Below are positions 52,306 through 61,539 of a stretch of 64,000 nucleotides of DNA, piece after piece. Under the pieces are notes generated by a model. It was not told where the DNA came from and searched no databases. It saw nothing but the letters and a program-made list of their open reading frames with translations. The position numbers were made by a program, and so were the translations under genes. The stretch spans positions 124,001-188,000 of the forward strand of contig NZ_FNVU01000018.1 of NCBI RefSeq assembly GCF_900107965.1, read 5' to 3'. Numbering within the stretch: position 1 is the first letter of the stretch; each line of letters starts with the position of its first letter. Source of the stretch: Actinacidiphila yanglinensis. GTDB lineage: Bacteria; Actinomycetota; Actinomycetes; Streptomycetales; Streptomycetaceae.

Positions 52306-53577
52306 TCACACGAACAGGCGCAGCAGGTCCTCCTGCGTCTCGCGGCGGACGACGACCCTGGCCTCTCCGTCGCGCACGGCCACGACCGGCGGCCGCGGCA
52401 CCTGGTTGTAGTTGCCGGCCGCGGAACGCTGGTAGGCACCGGAGCAGGGGATCGCGACCAGGTCGCCCGCCTGGATGTCACCGGGCAGCTCGACGTCGTG
52501 CACGAGGATGTCCCCGCTCTCGCAGTGCTTGCCGACGATCGTGAACGACCGCGGCGCGGCGTCCCCGGTCCGGGAGACGAGCGACGCCGTGTAGGCGGCG
52601 CCGTAGGTGGCCGGGCGCGGGTTGTCGCTCATGCCGCCGTCGACGCTGAGGTAGCGGCCCTTCACGGTGCCCACCTCGTAGATCGCCACCGTCGTGGGCG
52701 CGGCGATCGACCGGCCGGGCTCGACGGCCGGCCGCACGTCCGCGGGCACCACCGCGCGCAGTACGTCGGCCAGTTCGGCGGGCCTCGGGGCCGCCTGCTC
52801 GCCCGGCAGGTAGCGGACGCCGAGCCCGCCGCCGAGGTCCAGCCGGCCGACGGCGACCCCGTGGGCGGCCTCGACCTCCTTCAGGAAGGCCACCATGCGC
52901 TCGGCGGCCGTCGCGAACGACCCGAGGTCGAAGATCTGCGAGCCGATGTGCGAGTGGAGCCCGACCAGTTCCAGGCTCGGAGCGGCCAGCACCCTGCCGA
53001 CCGCCTCGATCGCCTCACCCGAGGCGATCGACAGCCCGAACTTGGTGTTCTCCCCCCCGGTCGCCAACGCGGCGTGGGTGTCCGCGTCGACGCCCGGCTT
53101 CACCCTGATCATGACGCGCTGCCGCACGCCGGCGGCGCGGGCCAGGTCCGAGAGCCGGTCCAGTTCGGTGAACGAGTCCACGACGACGCAGCCGATGCCC
53201 CACTCCACCGCGTCCCGCAGTTCCGCCACGGACTTGTTGTTCCCGTGGAAGACCACGCGCTCGGGGGGCATGCCGCCCAAGCGGGCGACGGCCATCTCGC
53301 CGCCACTGCACACGTCCAGCGAGAGGCCGAGCTCCCGCAGCCAGCCGACCAGGGCGGGCGCCAGGAAGGCCTTGCCGCCGTAGTGGACGTCACCGTCGGG
53401 GAACGCCGCCGTCCACTCCGCGCAGCGGCTGCGGAAGTCGTCTTCGTCGAGAACGTAGACCGGGGTGCCGAACCGGGCGACGAGGTCACCGACCCCCACT
53501 CCGCCGATACGGAGTTCGCCGCCCGCCCGGGAGGCCGTCCGCGGCCACACCTGGTCCATGTCGCTGTAACTGCTCAT
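52306..53577 (-). CDS. diaminopimelate decarboxylase-like PLP enzyme
   Basis: A 423-residue fold-III PLP enzyme of the LysA group. YGGKAFLAPAL carries the PLP lysine (most LysA have YAxKA), HSHIGSQIFD, LGGGLGVRY, EPGRSI and KHCESGDILV are family signatures. It should decarboxylate meso-diaminopimelate or a related D-amino acid. ATG 53577 is the chosen start; a GGGGAGGTGG lies too far upstream (about 30 bases), so an earlier in-frame ATG (MHFFDARSF) is possible. It may be a second lysA copy, and its place next to peptide-scavenging genes suggests catabolism of wall-derived diaminopimelate. Confidence 0.88.
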   Translation of the reverse strand: MSSYSDMDQVWPRTASRAGGELRIGGVGVGDLVARFGTPVYVLDEDDFRSRCAEWTAAFPDGDVHYGGKAFLAPALVGWLRELGLSLDVCSGGEMAVARLGGMPPERVVFHGNNKSVAELRDAVEWGIGCVVVDSFTELDRLSDLARAAGVRQRVMIRVKPGVDADTHAALATGGENTKFGLSIASGEAIEAVGRVLAAPSLELVGLHSHIGSQIFDLGSFATAAERMVAFLKEVEAAHGVAVGRLDLGGGLGVRYLPGEQAAPRPAELADVLRAVVPADVRPAVEPGRSIAAPTTVAIYEVGTVKGRYLSVDGGMSDNPRPATYGAAYTASLVSRTGDAAPRSFTIVGKHCESGDILVHDVELPGDIQAGDLVAIPCSGAYQRSAAGNYNQVPRPPVVAVRDGEARVVVRRETQEDLLRLFV

Positions 53578-53732
53578 GCCGCCGAAGTTAGGGAGTCCAC
53601 CTCCCCGGAAGGAGCGAGCGTCGAAGAAGTGCATGCTCAGCATCCCGCCCATGAGCGCCCACCCCGCCCCGCGGCCGGCCCGGCCACCCCGCCCGGCGGT
53701 CGCCCGCGTCTCCGGCCCGCGCACGCCTCGCT

Positions 53733-54212
53733 CTAGCCGTTGAGCACCTGTTCGCGCAGGATGTCGGCGTGCCCGCAATGGTGGGCCAGCTCGCGCAGGA
53801 CCTGGAGGTAGACCCAGCGCAGCGTGCGCGGCCCGGCGCGGTGGCCGGTCGCCACTGTGTCCAGCGGCAGGTCGGCGACGACCGTCCGGGCCGTGGCGCA
53901 GGCCGCCCGGTGGGCCGCCGTGACGGAGGCGACGGTGTCGTCGTCGGCGAGCCGGAAGGAGTCGTCCGGCGTCTGCACCAGACCGAGTTGTCGGCGGGAG
54001 GTGCCGCCGACGCACTCCTCGAACCAGACCCGCTGCATCCAGGTGACGTGCTTGAGCAGCCCGAGCGGCGTCGTCGCCGACGGCACGAGCCGGCGGCGCG
54101 CCTGCTCCTCGCTCAGTCCGTCGAGGCTCGCCTCGACCGCACGCCGGTACTCCTCGACGAACGCGTCGAGCTGGGTGCGTTCGCCGTCCAGCGCCACATC
54201 GAACGGACCCAC
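53733..54212 (-). CDS. DinB family (DUF664-like) protein
   Basis: A 159-residue four-helix metalloprotein. LLKHVTWMQRVWFE and LAHHCGHADIL carry the His triad that binds a metal in DinB/YfiT folds, related to mycothiol- or bacillithiol-dependent transferases. GTG 54212 follows GGGGAGAGGCC. It stands alone before the divergent multicopper oxidase gene. A role in thiol-dependent detoxification is a family-level guess. Confidence 0.87.
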   Translation of the reverse strand: MGPFDVALDGERTQLDAFVEEYRRAVEASLDGLSEEQARRRLVPSATTPLGLLKHVTWMQRVWFEECVGGTSRRQLGLVQTPDDSFRLADDDTVASVTAAHRAACATARTVVADLPLDTVATGHRAGPRTLRWVYLQVLRELAHHCGHADILREQVLNG

Positions 54213-54348
54213 CGGCCTCTCCCCTCATGCCGCACCCGGGGCCGACGCCGTCTCGTACGCCGACCGTCGACGATCCTAGGACCCGGCCCCTGCCCGCGCG
54301 GTGCGCCGAGCGGGAAGATCCGTCCGATTCCCCCTAGAATGACCTGAC

Positions 54349-55980
54349 ATGACAGAGAAAGCCGGGATCGGCCGCCGATCGGTGCTCAAGGCCCTCCCCC
54401 TCGCCGTCGCCGCGGTGGCGTCCGACGGGATCGCCGCCCGGCACCGCGCGGTCGCGGCGCCGGCGCCCTTCCCGCAACCGGTGGTGTCGGCCCCGCTGCC
54501 CGTCACCGGCTCGGGACCGCCGGTCGTCGCGCACCGGCTCGACGTCCGGTTCACGGACCTCCCGGTACCGGGCTACGGAAGCGTCACCACGCGGGCGTAC
54601 AACGGAACGGTGCCGGGGCCGACCCTGCGGGTGCGCGGCGGGGACACGCTGCGGCTGACGCACACCAACGGCCTGCCGCCCAACCCGCCCTACAGCGGTG
54701 ACCACAACCGGCCGCACCACGCCAACAGCTTCAACCTGCACGCCCACGGCATGCACGTCTCGCCGTCAGGGGACGCCGACAACGTCCTGCGCGAGTTCGC
54801 GCCGCGCACCGCCGGCGAGGCGGCGGCGGGCGTCGCGGAACCTCAGTACGTGACGACCATCGACATTCCGGCCGACCATCCGGCGGGCACCTACTGGTAC
54901 CACCCGCACCTGCACGGCGCCACGGCCGAGCAGATCGCCGGCGGCATGGCCGGAGTGATCATCGTCGAGGGCGACGTGGACGAGGTACCGGAGATCAAGG
55001 CGGCCGCCGACGTGGTCGTCTGCGTCAACGAGCTCAAACTCCGGAACGGCAAGGTCCCCGCCTTCACCTCGGGCGGTTGGATGACGGACGTCCCCTCCAC
55101 CTTCACCGTCAACGGGACGGTCAACCCGACCCTCACGCTGCGCCAGGGAGAGGTCCAGCGGTGGCGGCTGGTGGCCGCGACGGCGTTCACCGCGCTGCCG
55201 CTCCGGATCACCGGCGGCGATGCCGATCTGACGATGCACCAGATCGCGCAGGACGGCGTCACCTTCGCCGCGCCCGTCGCCCTGGACCTGCTGCACCTGG
55301 CCATGGGCAACCGCGCCGACGTGCTGGTCCGGGGTGGCCGGCCCGGCACGTACGAGCTGCGGGCGGACGGGGTGTCCCAGCCGCTGATGACGATCGAGGT
55401 GACGGCGGCGCCGGCCGGGCCCGTGATGGAGCTGCCGGTCACGCTGCCGCCCGGAAAGCCCTTCCTCGACGAGAGCGACGTCACCGATCCCGGCGCGGAG
55501 CGGGAGGTGGTCTTCCACGTCGACCCCCGCGTCTTCGCCGGCGCCTTCCCCAACGCCTTCCGGGTGCTGGGGAACCACCCGACACCCGCGGCCGACCCCG
55601 GCGGCGACCTCGCACGCGACCCGGCCTACGGCCTGTTCGATCCCGACTTCGTCAACCACACCCTGGAAGTCGGCACCGTCGAACGATGGACGGTCCGTAG
55701 CGACGAGACCGGACCCGCGCTCAACCACCCCTTCCACCTGCACACCAACGGGTTCCTGGTCACCCACAGGAACGGCGAACGGCTCGACCCGCCGGTCTGG
55801 CACGACACCGTCGGCCTGGCGGGCGGCCGGCCCGGCGACTCCGTCACCTTCCTCGTCAGGTACGAGGACTTCACCGGCCGCACCGTCGCCCACTGCCACC
55901 AACTGCACCACGAAGACCTCGGCATGATGCAGTCCGTCGCCTACGTCGCACCGCCGGACCCGAGCGGAAGGCGGCGATAG
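54349..55980 (+). CDS. Tat-exported multicopper oxidase
   Basis: A 543-residue three-domain multicopper oxidase. The N-terminus GRRSVLKALPLAVAAVA is a Tat signal. All copper sites are intact: HAHGMH (131-136), WYHPHLHG (185-189), HPFHLH (460-465) and HCHQLHHEDLGMM (515-), the last with the type 1 Cys516 and axial Met. Likely roles are copper tolerance, phenol oxidation or metal oxidation outside the membrane. TAGAAT at 54,335-54,340 is only eight bases before ATG 54349, with no ribosome site, so the mRNA is probably leaderless. Confidence 0.94.
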   Translation: MTEKAGIGRRSVLKALPLAVAAVASDGIAARHRAVAAPAPFPQPVVSAPLPVTGSGPPVVAHRLDVRFTDLPVPGYGSVTTRAYNGTVPGPTLRVRGGDTLRLTHTNGLPPNPPYSGDHNRPHHANSFNLHAHGMHVSPSGDADNVLREFAPRTAGEAAAGVAEPQYVTTIDIPADHPAGTYWYHPHLHGATAEQIAGGMAGVIIVEGDVDEVPEIKAAADVVVCVNELKLRNGKVPAFTSGGWMTDVPSTFTVNGTVNPTLTLRQGEVQRWRLVAATAFTALPLRITGGDADLTMHQIAQDGVTFAAPVALDLLHLAMGNRADVLVRGGRPGTYELRADGVSQPLMTIEVTAAPAGPVMELPVTLPPGKPFLDESDVTDPGAEREVVFHVDPRVFAGAFPNAFRVLGNHPTPAADPGGDLARDPAYGLFDPDFVNHTLEVGTVERWTVRSDETGPALNHPFHLHTNGFLVTHRNGERLDPPVWHDTVGLAGGRPGDSVTFLVRYEDFTGRTVAHCHQLHHEDLGMMQSVAYVAPPDPSGRRR

Positions 55981-56206
55981 TCGGTTCGAGCGTCCCGGTC
56001 AGCACACAACCGCCGCCGAACGGGAGGGATTCGGTGACCCCGGAGGGGGCCGCACAGCGGTGCCGGGCCGGACCGCTCGTCGTGCCGGACACAGAACGTG
56101 GCCGTCCCGTGCGGACTTTGGCAACCTCCGGGCCGCGCGCCGCGTACGTCACCGGGCCGTCGCGCCCCCGGACTTGAACTCGCTGACGTTCACGAAAAGG
56201 GGCCGC

Positions 56207-57034
56207 TCACTCCGAACCCGCGGCCACCACCGTTGCGGTGAGGGGTTCGAGGGCGGTGACCAGTTCGTCGAGTTCGGCGGGAGACAGGGCGTCGTACGGC
56301 GGGGCGGCGAGCTCGTCGGTGAGGGCTTCCACGCGCTGCTTGGTCGCGCGGCCGGCGTCGGTGAAGCGTCCGTCGGGGTCGACGAGACCGCGCTCGCGCA
56401 GGCCGTCCACGACCGCGGCCAGCCGCGCCTTCGGGAGGTGGTGGATGCGCCCGAAGGACTCCGGCGGGTGGATGCCCTGCGCGATCGCGTCGAGCACGTG
56501 GGCCTCCGTGCCGCGGACGCGGGAGGCGACGAGCGCGGCGATGTGCCCGTCGCAGCGGTGCTCGCGCAGCATCGTCGCGGCGTGCCACAGCCGGGCGACC
56601 GGGTCGCTCGGCACCGGGAGCGTGCGCATCCCCGCGAACATCATCCGGCCCTCGGTGGGCGCGCTCGTCGCCGCCTTGGTGCTCAGGTCGGCGGCGCGCA
56701 CCAGGCCCGGGGAGCCGGCCAGTTCCTCGCCGAGGATGCGTCGCAGGGAGGCCGCGCTGCCCCGTTCCCGCGCGGCCAGCGACGCCTCGGGCGGGATCTT
56801 CTCCCACGCGCTCGGGATGTGCCGCGCGACCTCCCCGTCGGCGAAGCTGTAGAACGCCGCGTGCACGACCTCCGCGGGCACCCGTCCCAGCGGCGCGGCG
56901 CGGCTGGCGAAGTAGCCGTCCCAGTAGGTGCGGTGGCCGAGCGCGGCCAGTTCCTCGTTGCACTCGTCGGCGAAGAAGGTGACGAGGCAGATCGGTTCGA
57001 GGAGCTCGAACATGCGGCGGGGGGTGTGCGTCAT
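56207..57034 (-). CDS. SCO6745-like winged-helix protein
   Basis: A 275-residue protein of the actinobacterial SCO6745 type: RRMFELLEPICLVTFFADEC at the start, RTYWDGYFASRAAPLG and a central VARLWHAATMLREHRCDGHI. The C-terminal third (about 190-270) is a MarR-like winged helix (RIHHLPKARLAAVVDGLRER). Whether it binds DNA is not known. Three in-frame starts occur within 13 bases (57,046, 57,043, 57,034); the last gives MTHTPRRM, the usual family N-terminus. No ribosome site is clear. The 226-base gap before it (55,981-56,206) holds nothing recognisable. Confidence 0.78.
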   Translation of the reverse strand: MTHTPRRMFELLEPICLVTFFADECNEELAALGHRTYWDGYFASRAAPLGRVPAEVVHAAFYSFADGEVARHIPSAWEKIPPEASLAARERGSAASLRRILGEELAGSPGLVRAADLSTKAATSAPTEGRMMFAGMRTLPVPSDPVARLWHAATMLREHRCDGHIAALVASRVRGTEAHVLDAIAQGIHPPESFGRIHHLPKARLAAVVDGLRERGLVDPDGRFTDAGRATKQRVEALTDELAAPPYDALSPAELDELVTALEPLTATVVAAGSE

Positions 57035-57119
57035 GGCGCACATCATGCCGCGACCGGCCGGAGCCGACGGGCCAAGTGCGCGTCGCCGGAAGGGTGGTGA
57101 GTCGGGCGCTGTCCGGCCG

Positions 57120-57785
57120 TCACGCCCCGATGAAGCGCACCGTCTCCGTCAGGTCCGCGCGCCCGGTGCGCAGGCGGGGCACGCCCTCCTTCTCGTGGCC
57201 CACCGCGATACCGCAAACCAGGACGAGCCCGTCCTCGGCTCCGATGATCCGGGTGACGGTCCGGTGGTACATGGTCCACATCACCTGCGGGCAGCTGTGC
57301 AGCCCTTCCGCCCGGAGCAGCAGCATGACGGTCTGGAGGTACATCCCCGCGTCCGCCCACTGCCCGGGGCCCATGGTGCGGTCGAGGCAGCAGAACAGGA
57401 CGACCGGCGCGCCGAACGCCTCCGAGTTCAGGGCGGCGATCTTCCGCGGCCGGTCGGGGTCGTCGCGCGCGATCCCCAGGGCCTGGTAGCGCTGGGCGGC
57501 CGCGGCGGAGAAGCGGTCCAGGTAGGGCGAGGCCATCTCGTCCGGGTACATCGGGTACTCCCGCGGGTCGCCGGGATCGCCCGCCAGGGCCCTGGCCGTC
57601 GCCCGCCGCTTCAGCTCGGCCAGCGGCTCGCCGGCCACGACGAACACCCGCCACGGCTGGAGGTTCCCGCTGGACGGAGCGCGCGTCGCCGCGCCCAGCA
57701 CGCGTGCGAGCAGTTCCCTGGGCACCGGCTCGTCGCTGAACGCCCGCACGGCCCGGCGAGTGTCCACGGCCTCGTACACGTCCAC
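57120..57785 (-). CDS. nitroreductase family protein
   Basis: A 221-residue FMN nitroreductase. RRAVRAFSDEPVPRELL and RAPSSGNLQPWRVFVV are the FMN-binding N-terminus; CPQVMWTMYHRTV and VLVCGIAVGHEKEG are C-terminal features. It should form a homodimer that reduces nitroaromatics or quinones with NAD(P)H. GTG 57785 is the start. It lies 36 bases downstream of a GNAT gene and is probably cotranscribed with it. Confidence 0.92.
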   Translation of the reverse strand: MDVYEAVDTRRAVRAFSDEPVPRELLARVLGAATRAPSSGNLQPWRVFVVAGEPLAELKRRATARALAGDPGDPREYPMYPDEMASPYLDRFSAAAAQRYQALGIARDDPDRPRKIAALNSEAFGAPVVLFCCLDRTMGPGQWADAGMYLQTVMLLLRAEGLHSCPQVMWTMYHRTVTRIIGAEDGLVLVCGIAVGHEKEGVPRLRTGRADLTETVRFIGA

Positions 57786-57821
57786 GCCGCTCCGCCCCCT
57801 CGGTCGACGACGACCACGCGC

Positions 57822-58370
57822 TCAGCCGGACGGCGTGCCCGCGGTCCACACGCCGAACCACTGCTCGGCGCCGTACTCCTCGAAGCGTGCCACCTCGGCG
57901 AACCCCAGTTTCTCCGCGACCCGCAGCGAGGCGGCGTTGGCGGCCTGGGCGCTGAGCACGACGGGTTCGCCGGGAAGGGCCGCGGCGAACCAGTCGAGGG
58001 CCGCCGCTGCCGCCTCGGCGGCGTACCCCTGTCCCCACGCGTGGGGCAGGAACATGTAGCCGAGCTCGGTCTCGCCCCCTTCGGGACGGACGTGGCCCGG
58101 GCGGTCGGCGGCGCGCCGGTCGAGGGTGATCATGCCGATCATCGCTCCGTCGCGCTCGACCACGAAGAACCCGAAGCGCCGCCCGGGCAGTTCGGGCATG
58201 GCCTCCTCCAGGTCCGCACGCGGCTGCGCGCCTCCGACGTAGGTGCCCACCTCCGGTGAGGAGAACAGCTCGAGGAGGCCCGCCCGGTCCCGGGCCTCGG
58301 ACTCGCGCAGCACGAGCCGCCCGGTGGTGATCACGGCGGGTGGCCAAGCCCCCTGGGCCGATTCCGTCAT
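57822..58370 (-). CDS. GNAT family N-acetyltransferase (RimJ-like)
   Basis: A 182-residue GNAT acetyltransferase of the RimJ/RimL group. TGRLVLRESEARDRAGLLEL opens the fold; ELGYMFLPHAWGQGYAAEA is motif A with the acetyl-CoA Q/GxGxA loop, and ANAASLRVAEKLGFAEVAR is motif B. ATG 58370 is favoured over TTG 58379. The acceptor is unknown. Confidence 0.9.
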   Translation of the reverse strand: MTESAQGAWPPAVITTGRLVLRESEARDRAGLLELFSSPEVGTYVGGAQPRADLEEAMPELPGRRFGFFVVERDGAMIGMITLDRRAADRPGHVRPEGGETELGYMFLPHAWGQGYAAEAAAAALDWFAAALPGEPVVLSAQAANAASLRVAEKLGFAEVARFEEYGAEQWFGVWTAGTPSG

Positions 58371-58403
58371 GCGGGCCAACCTAGCCAGCGGGCTCGGCCA
58401 CGA

Positions 58404-58640
58404 TCAAGGGTTCCCGAGCGAGGAACGCGGGGGACGCCTGGACCAGTTGTCGGCCCAGGACACCTTCGTCAGCTCCTCGGAGGTCCGCCGGACGCGTCGG
58501 GCCTCCTCGACGTCGCCCGGGCGGGAGGAGACCTTCTGCCCGGCGGGCGGCCCTCCGAGGTGCCCGGGGCCGCCCGGTCCGTGGATTCGACCAGCACCGC
58601 GGTCGGCCGCGAACCGGCTGCCGCTGCTCTGACGGCCGTG
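58404..58640 (-). pseudogene. decayed gene fragment, unidentified
   Basis: On the minus strand, strong G/C third positions occur in two successive frames: PTAVLVESTDRAAPGTSEG, then after a shift VSSRPGDVEEARRVRRTSEE and a stop at 58,404. The second part looks like the end of an actinobacterial regulator or immunity protein, but I cannot name the family. The break lies near 58,550. Confidence 0.35.
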
Positions 58641-58786
58641 CGGGATCAGTCGCCGAGCCGGAGACGGTCTTCCGCTGCCCGTGACGCACGAGCCGGATCG
58701 AGCGGCTGCCGCCCGCCGGGTGAGGGCGTGTCACGGTACGGGTACGAACCGGGCAACTCGGCACCCAGGGAACGGAATCGGTTGCG

Positions 58787-60910
58787 ATGATCGCTCGCGT
58801 GAGACCGGGGGTCGGAGCGTATCGGGAGCGCCGCTGGTGGCGGCTGGCCGCGCTGCTGGGCGCGGCCGCGGTGGCGGGCAGCGGCGTCTACGCGCTCTGG
58901 CAGGTGCGGCACGGCGGGATGGCCGCGGCGGACGTCGTGACGGTGCTCGGGTTCCCGCTGACCGTCGCGGGGTTCGCCGTGACGATCTCGGCACTGCGCG
59001 GTCAGGACCAGGGCACCGCAGCCGACCTGACGGCCGGTCAGGCGCGCACGCTGGCGCGGCTGGTCGCCGACGTCGAGGGGCGGGTGCTGACGCAGCTGCT
59101 CGGCGCCGACACCGAGCGGATCACCTTGCACTACTCCCTGGCGGCGGCCCGGGGGCGGGCCGCGCGGGCCCCGGCCGCCGGCGTCTCCGTCGCGGACGGC
59201 ACGGTGAGCGCGCCGGGCATCGCCTCCTACTACCGCGCGACCCGCCCCGCCCGCCTGGTGATCACCGGTGCGGCGGGCGCCGGGAAGACGGTCCTGGCCC
59301 TGCAACTGGCCCTCGACCTGATCAGGGACCGCGAGGACGGCGACCCGGTACCGCTGCGGGTGCCGCTCGCGGGCTGGGATCCCGCCCTCCCGCTGCGCGA
59401 CCTCCTGGTGAACCACCTCGTGGACGTCTACGGCCGCAGTCCGAGGACCGCCGCGAACCTGGTCGACCACCACCTGGTACTGCCGGTGCTGGACGGCCTC
59501 GACGAGATGGACCCGCTCGCGCCCGGCGGCGTCCCCGATCCCCGGCCCGTCCGCGCCCTGTGGGCCCTGGCCCGGCTGAACGCCTACCGGGAGGCGGGGA
59601 CGGCCGGCCCGCTGGTGCTGGTCTGCCGTGCCGCGCACTACGACGCCCTCCCGCCGGACGCGGCCCTGAGGGACGCCGCCCGGATCACCGTCTCCCCCGT
59701 CGACGCCCCCGGTGCCGTCGCCTACCTGGCCGCCCGCGCGCAGCACCCCGACCGCTGGCGGCCCCTGCTCGACGAACTCACCGCTCACCCGTACGACCTG
59801 CACGCGCGCGTGCTGTCGACACCGTGGCGGCTGTGCCTGACCGCCACCGTCTACGCGTACGGCGGCGATCCGGCCGAGCTCCTCGCCCTGTCCACCGCGG
59901 AGAGCCTCGACGCGCGGCTGCTCTCCCTCTACGTCCCCGCGACCACCCATGTCGCCGACGTCACCGGTGCCAACCCCCGCGGCTACACCGCCGACCGGGT
60001 GCACCGGTGGCTCCACCACCTCGCCGTCCATCTGGCCGCCGGCCCGCACGTCCCGTCCGGCAGCGAGATCATCCTGCACCGGCTGTGGCCCATGGCCGGG
60101 CGCACGCGCGTCCGCGCGACCGACGGGGTCATGACCACCCTCGCCTGCCTCCTCCCGCTCGCGGTCATCCTGCCGCTGCACCTGCCGGGGCTCCTCACGG
60201 TGACGACCGCTGTCGTGGCGGTGCTGACCGGGCTGTCCTGCGTAGCAGCCGGCCACAGCGTGCCGCTGCGGCTGGACCTACGCGGTCCCAGGGTGCGGCG
60301 CTCCCTGGTCTTCGCCCTGGTGCTCTCCCTGCTGGGCGCGGTACTGGCGGGAGCGGCATTCGTGCTCATCGGCCTGGTGCTGCCGCTGCCCTTCGACCGG
60401 GAGGCCGGCCCGGTCATCGGGCTGGCGATGGGACTGATCGGCCTCGCCCGCAATCTGACCGGGGATCAGAACGCGTGGGCCGTGCCGCGGGCCACGATCC
60501 GGGCGGACGCCCTGGCCCAACTGTTCCTCGGTGTGGACCTCGGCGCGATGGCGGGGCTCGTGACGGGGGCCTCGCACGGTGTCCCGGCCGTGCTGAGCGC
60601 GGCTCTCGTGCTCACCATCCCACTCGGGCTGCTGACCGACGCGGCCGATGTCCTGTCCGTCACGATGGAGCCGGCGCCGGCCGACCCCGCCCCGCGCGGC
60701 GGCGCCGCGCGGAGGTACCTGGCCTTCCTGCTGAGCGCGCGCGGCACGGTCCCCTTCCGCCTCACGCGGTTCCTGGACTGGGGAAGCGAGGCGGGGATCA
60801 TGCGGTACAGCGGCTCCGCGTACCAGTTCCGCCACCGGGAGCTCCAGTTGTGGCTCGCCGCTCACCCCGAACCCCTCACCGGTCCCGGCCGGACCGCCAC
60901 CCGTGGATGA
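58787..60910 (+). CDS. membrane-anchored NACHT NTPase
   Basis: A 707-residue NACHT protein. Two N-terminal transmembrane helices (about 18-40 and 47-65) are followed by a coiled segment and a NACHT domain: Walker A TGAAGAGKT (160-168), Walker B LPVLDGLDEMDP (Asp236, DE 239-240) and VLVCRAAHYDAL as sensor. After a helical part (about 330-440) come four or more C-terminal membrane helices (445-630) and the ending YQFRHRELQLWLAAH, the conserved FxHrxlQe motif of NACHT arrays. No WD40 or LRR sensor is present. Such NTPases are related to NLR-type anti-phage ATPases, but this topology is poorly studied. ATG 58787. Confidence 0.88.
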   Translation: MIARVRPGVGAYRERRWWRLAALLGAAAVAGSGVYALWQVRHGGMAAADVVTVLGFPLTVAGFAVTISALRGQDQGTAADLTAGQARTLARLVADVEGRVLTQLLGADTERITLHYSLAAARGRAARAPAAGVSVADGTVSAPGIASYYRATRPARLVITGAAGAGKTVLALQLALDLIRDREDGDPVPLRVPLAGWDPALPLRDLLVNHLVDVYGRSPRTAANLVDHHLVLPVLDGLDEMDPLAPGGVPDPRPVRALWALARLNAYREAGTAGPLVLVCRAAHYDALPPDAALRDAARITVSPVDAPGAVAYLAARAQHPDRWRPLLDELTAHPYDLHARVLSTPWRLCLTATVYAYGGDPAELLALSTAESLDARLLSLYVPATTHVADVTGANPRGYTADRVHRWLHHLAVHLAAGPHVPSGSEIILHRLWPMAGRTRVRATDGVMTTLACLLPLAVILPLHLPGLLTVTTAVVAVLTGLSCVAAGHSVPLRLDLRGPRVRRSLVFALVLSLLGAVLAGAAFVLIGLVLPLPFDREAGPVIGLAMGLIGLARNLTGDQNAWAVPRATIRADALAQLFLGVDLGAMAGLVTGASHGVPAVLSAALVLTIPLGLLTDAADVLSVTMEPAPADPAPRGGAARRYLAFLLSARGTVPFRLTRFLDWGSEAGIMRYSGSAYQFRHRELQLWLAAHPEPLTGPGRTATRG

Positions 60911-60938
60911 GGGCGACCCGGCAGGAGCGGGCCGACGG

Positions 60939-61472
60939 TCAGCGCTGCGCGGTGGTGCTGGCCCCGTCGAGTGCCTCCCGGATGATGTCGGCGTGCCCGG
61001 CGTGCTGGGCCGTCTCCCGCATCACGTGCAGCAGGATGCGGCGCGCGGACCAGTGGACGGTCTCCGGTGGGGACCACGGGGTCCGGGGCAGGGGGACGGT
61101 CCGGTCGAGGTCGGCCAGGGCGGCGACCCCCTCCTCGGTCCTCCGCGCGGCGGCCGCGTACTCCTCCAGCAGCCCGGCGAGCGTCTCCCCGTCGGCCATC
61201 CGGTACTGCTCCATGTCGAGCATGCCGTCGGGTAGTTCGCCGTCCCCCTTGACCATGATCCGGGTCCAGACCTGCTCTCCCCGGGTGAGGTGCTTGAGAA
61301 TGCCCCCCAGGGTGAGCGCGCTGACGGTCGTGTGCCGCGCGGCCTGCGCGTCAGTGAGGCCGCGCACGGTGATCAGCAGCAACTCCCTCTGCTCCGCGAG
61401 TGCGTGCAGCAGTTCCCCCCGCTCGCCTGGAAGGGGCGGAGCAGCATGGTGGTGGTGCGAGGACGTGGTCAT
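60939..61472 (-). CDS. DinB family (DUF664) protein
   Basis: A 177-residue DinB-fold protein. ILKHLTRGEQVW and HVMRETAQHAGHADII carry the metal-binding histidines, and the last motif is the DUF664 signature. The N-terminus has MTTSSHHHH, a natural His run that may bind metal. ATG 61472 is supported by GGACGT..; upstream extension is not conserved. It is divergent from the ABC ATPase fragment. Confidence 0.87.
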   Translation of the reverse strand: MTTSSHHHHAAPPLPGERGELLHALAEQRELLLITVRGLTDAQAARHTTVSALTLGGILKHLTRGEQVWTRIMVKGDGELPDGMLDMEQYRMADGETLAGLLEEYAAAARRTEEGVAALADLDRTVPLPRTPWSPPETVHWSARRILLHVMRETAQHAGHADIIREALDGASTTAQR

Positions 61473-61539
61473 GGCTCGACGGTAGGAGGGATTGCGGACG
61501 GTGACGGTCCTCGTTCCCCTCCCGTCGGCGCTCGGGAGC

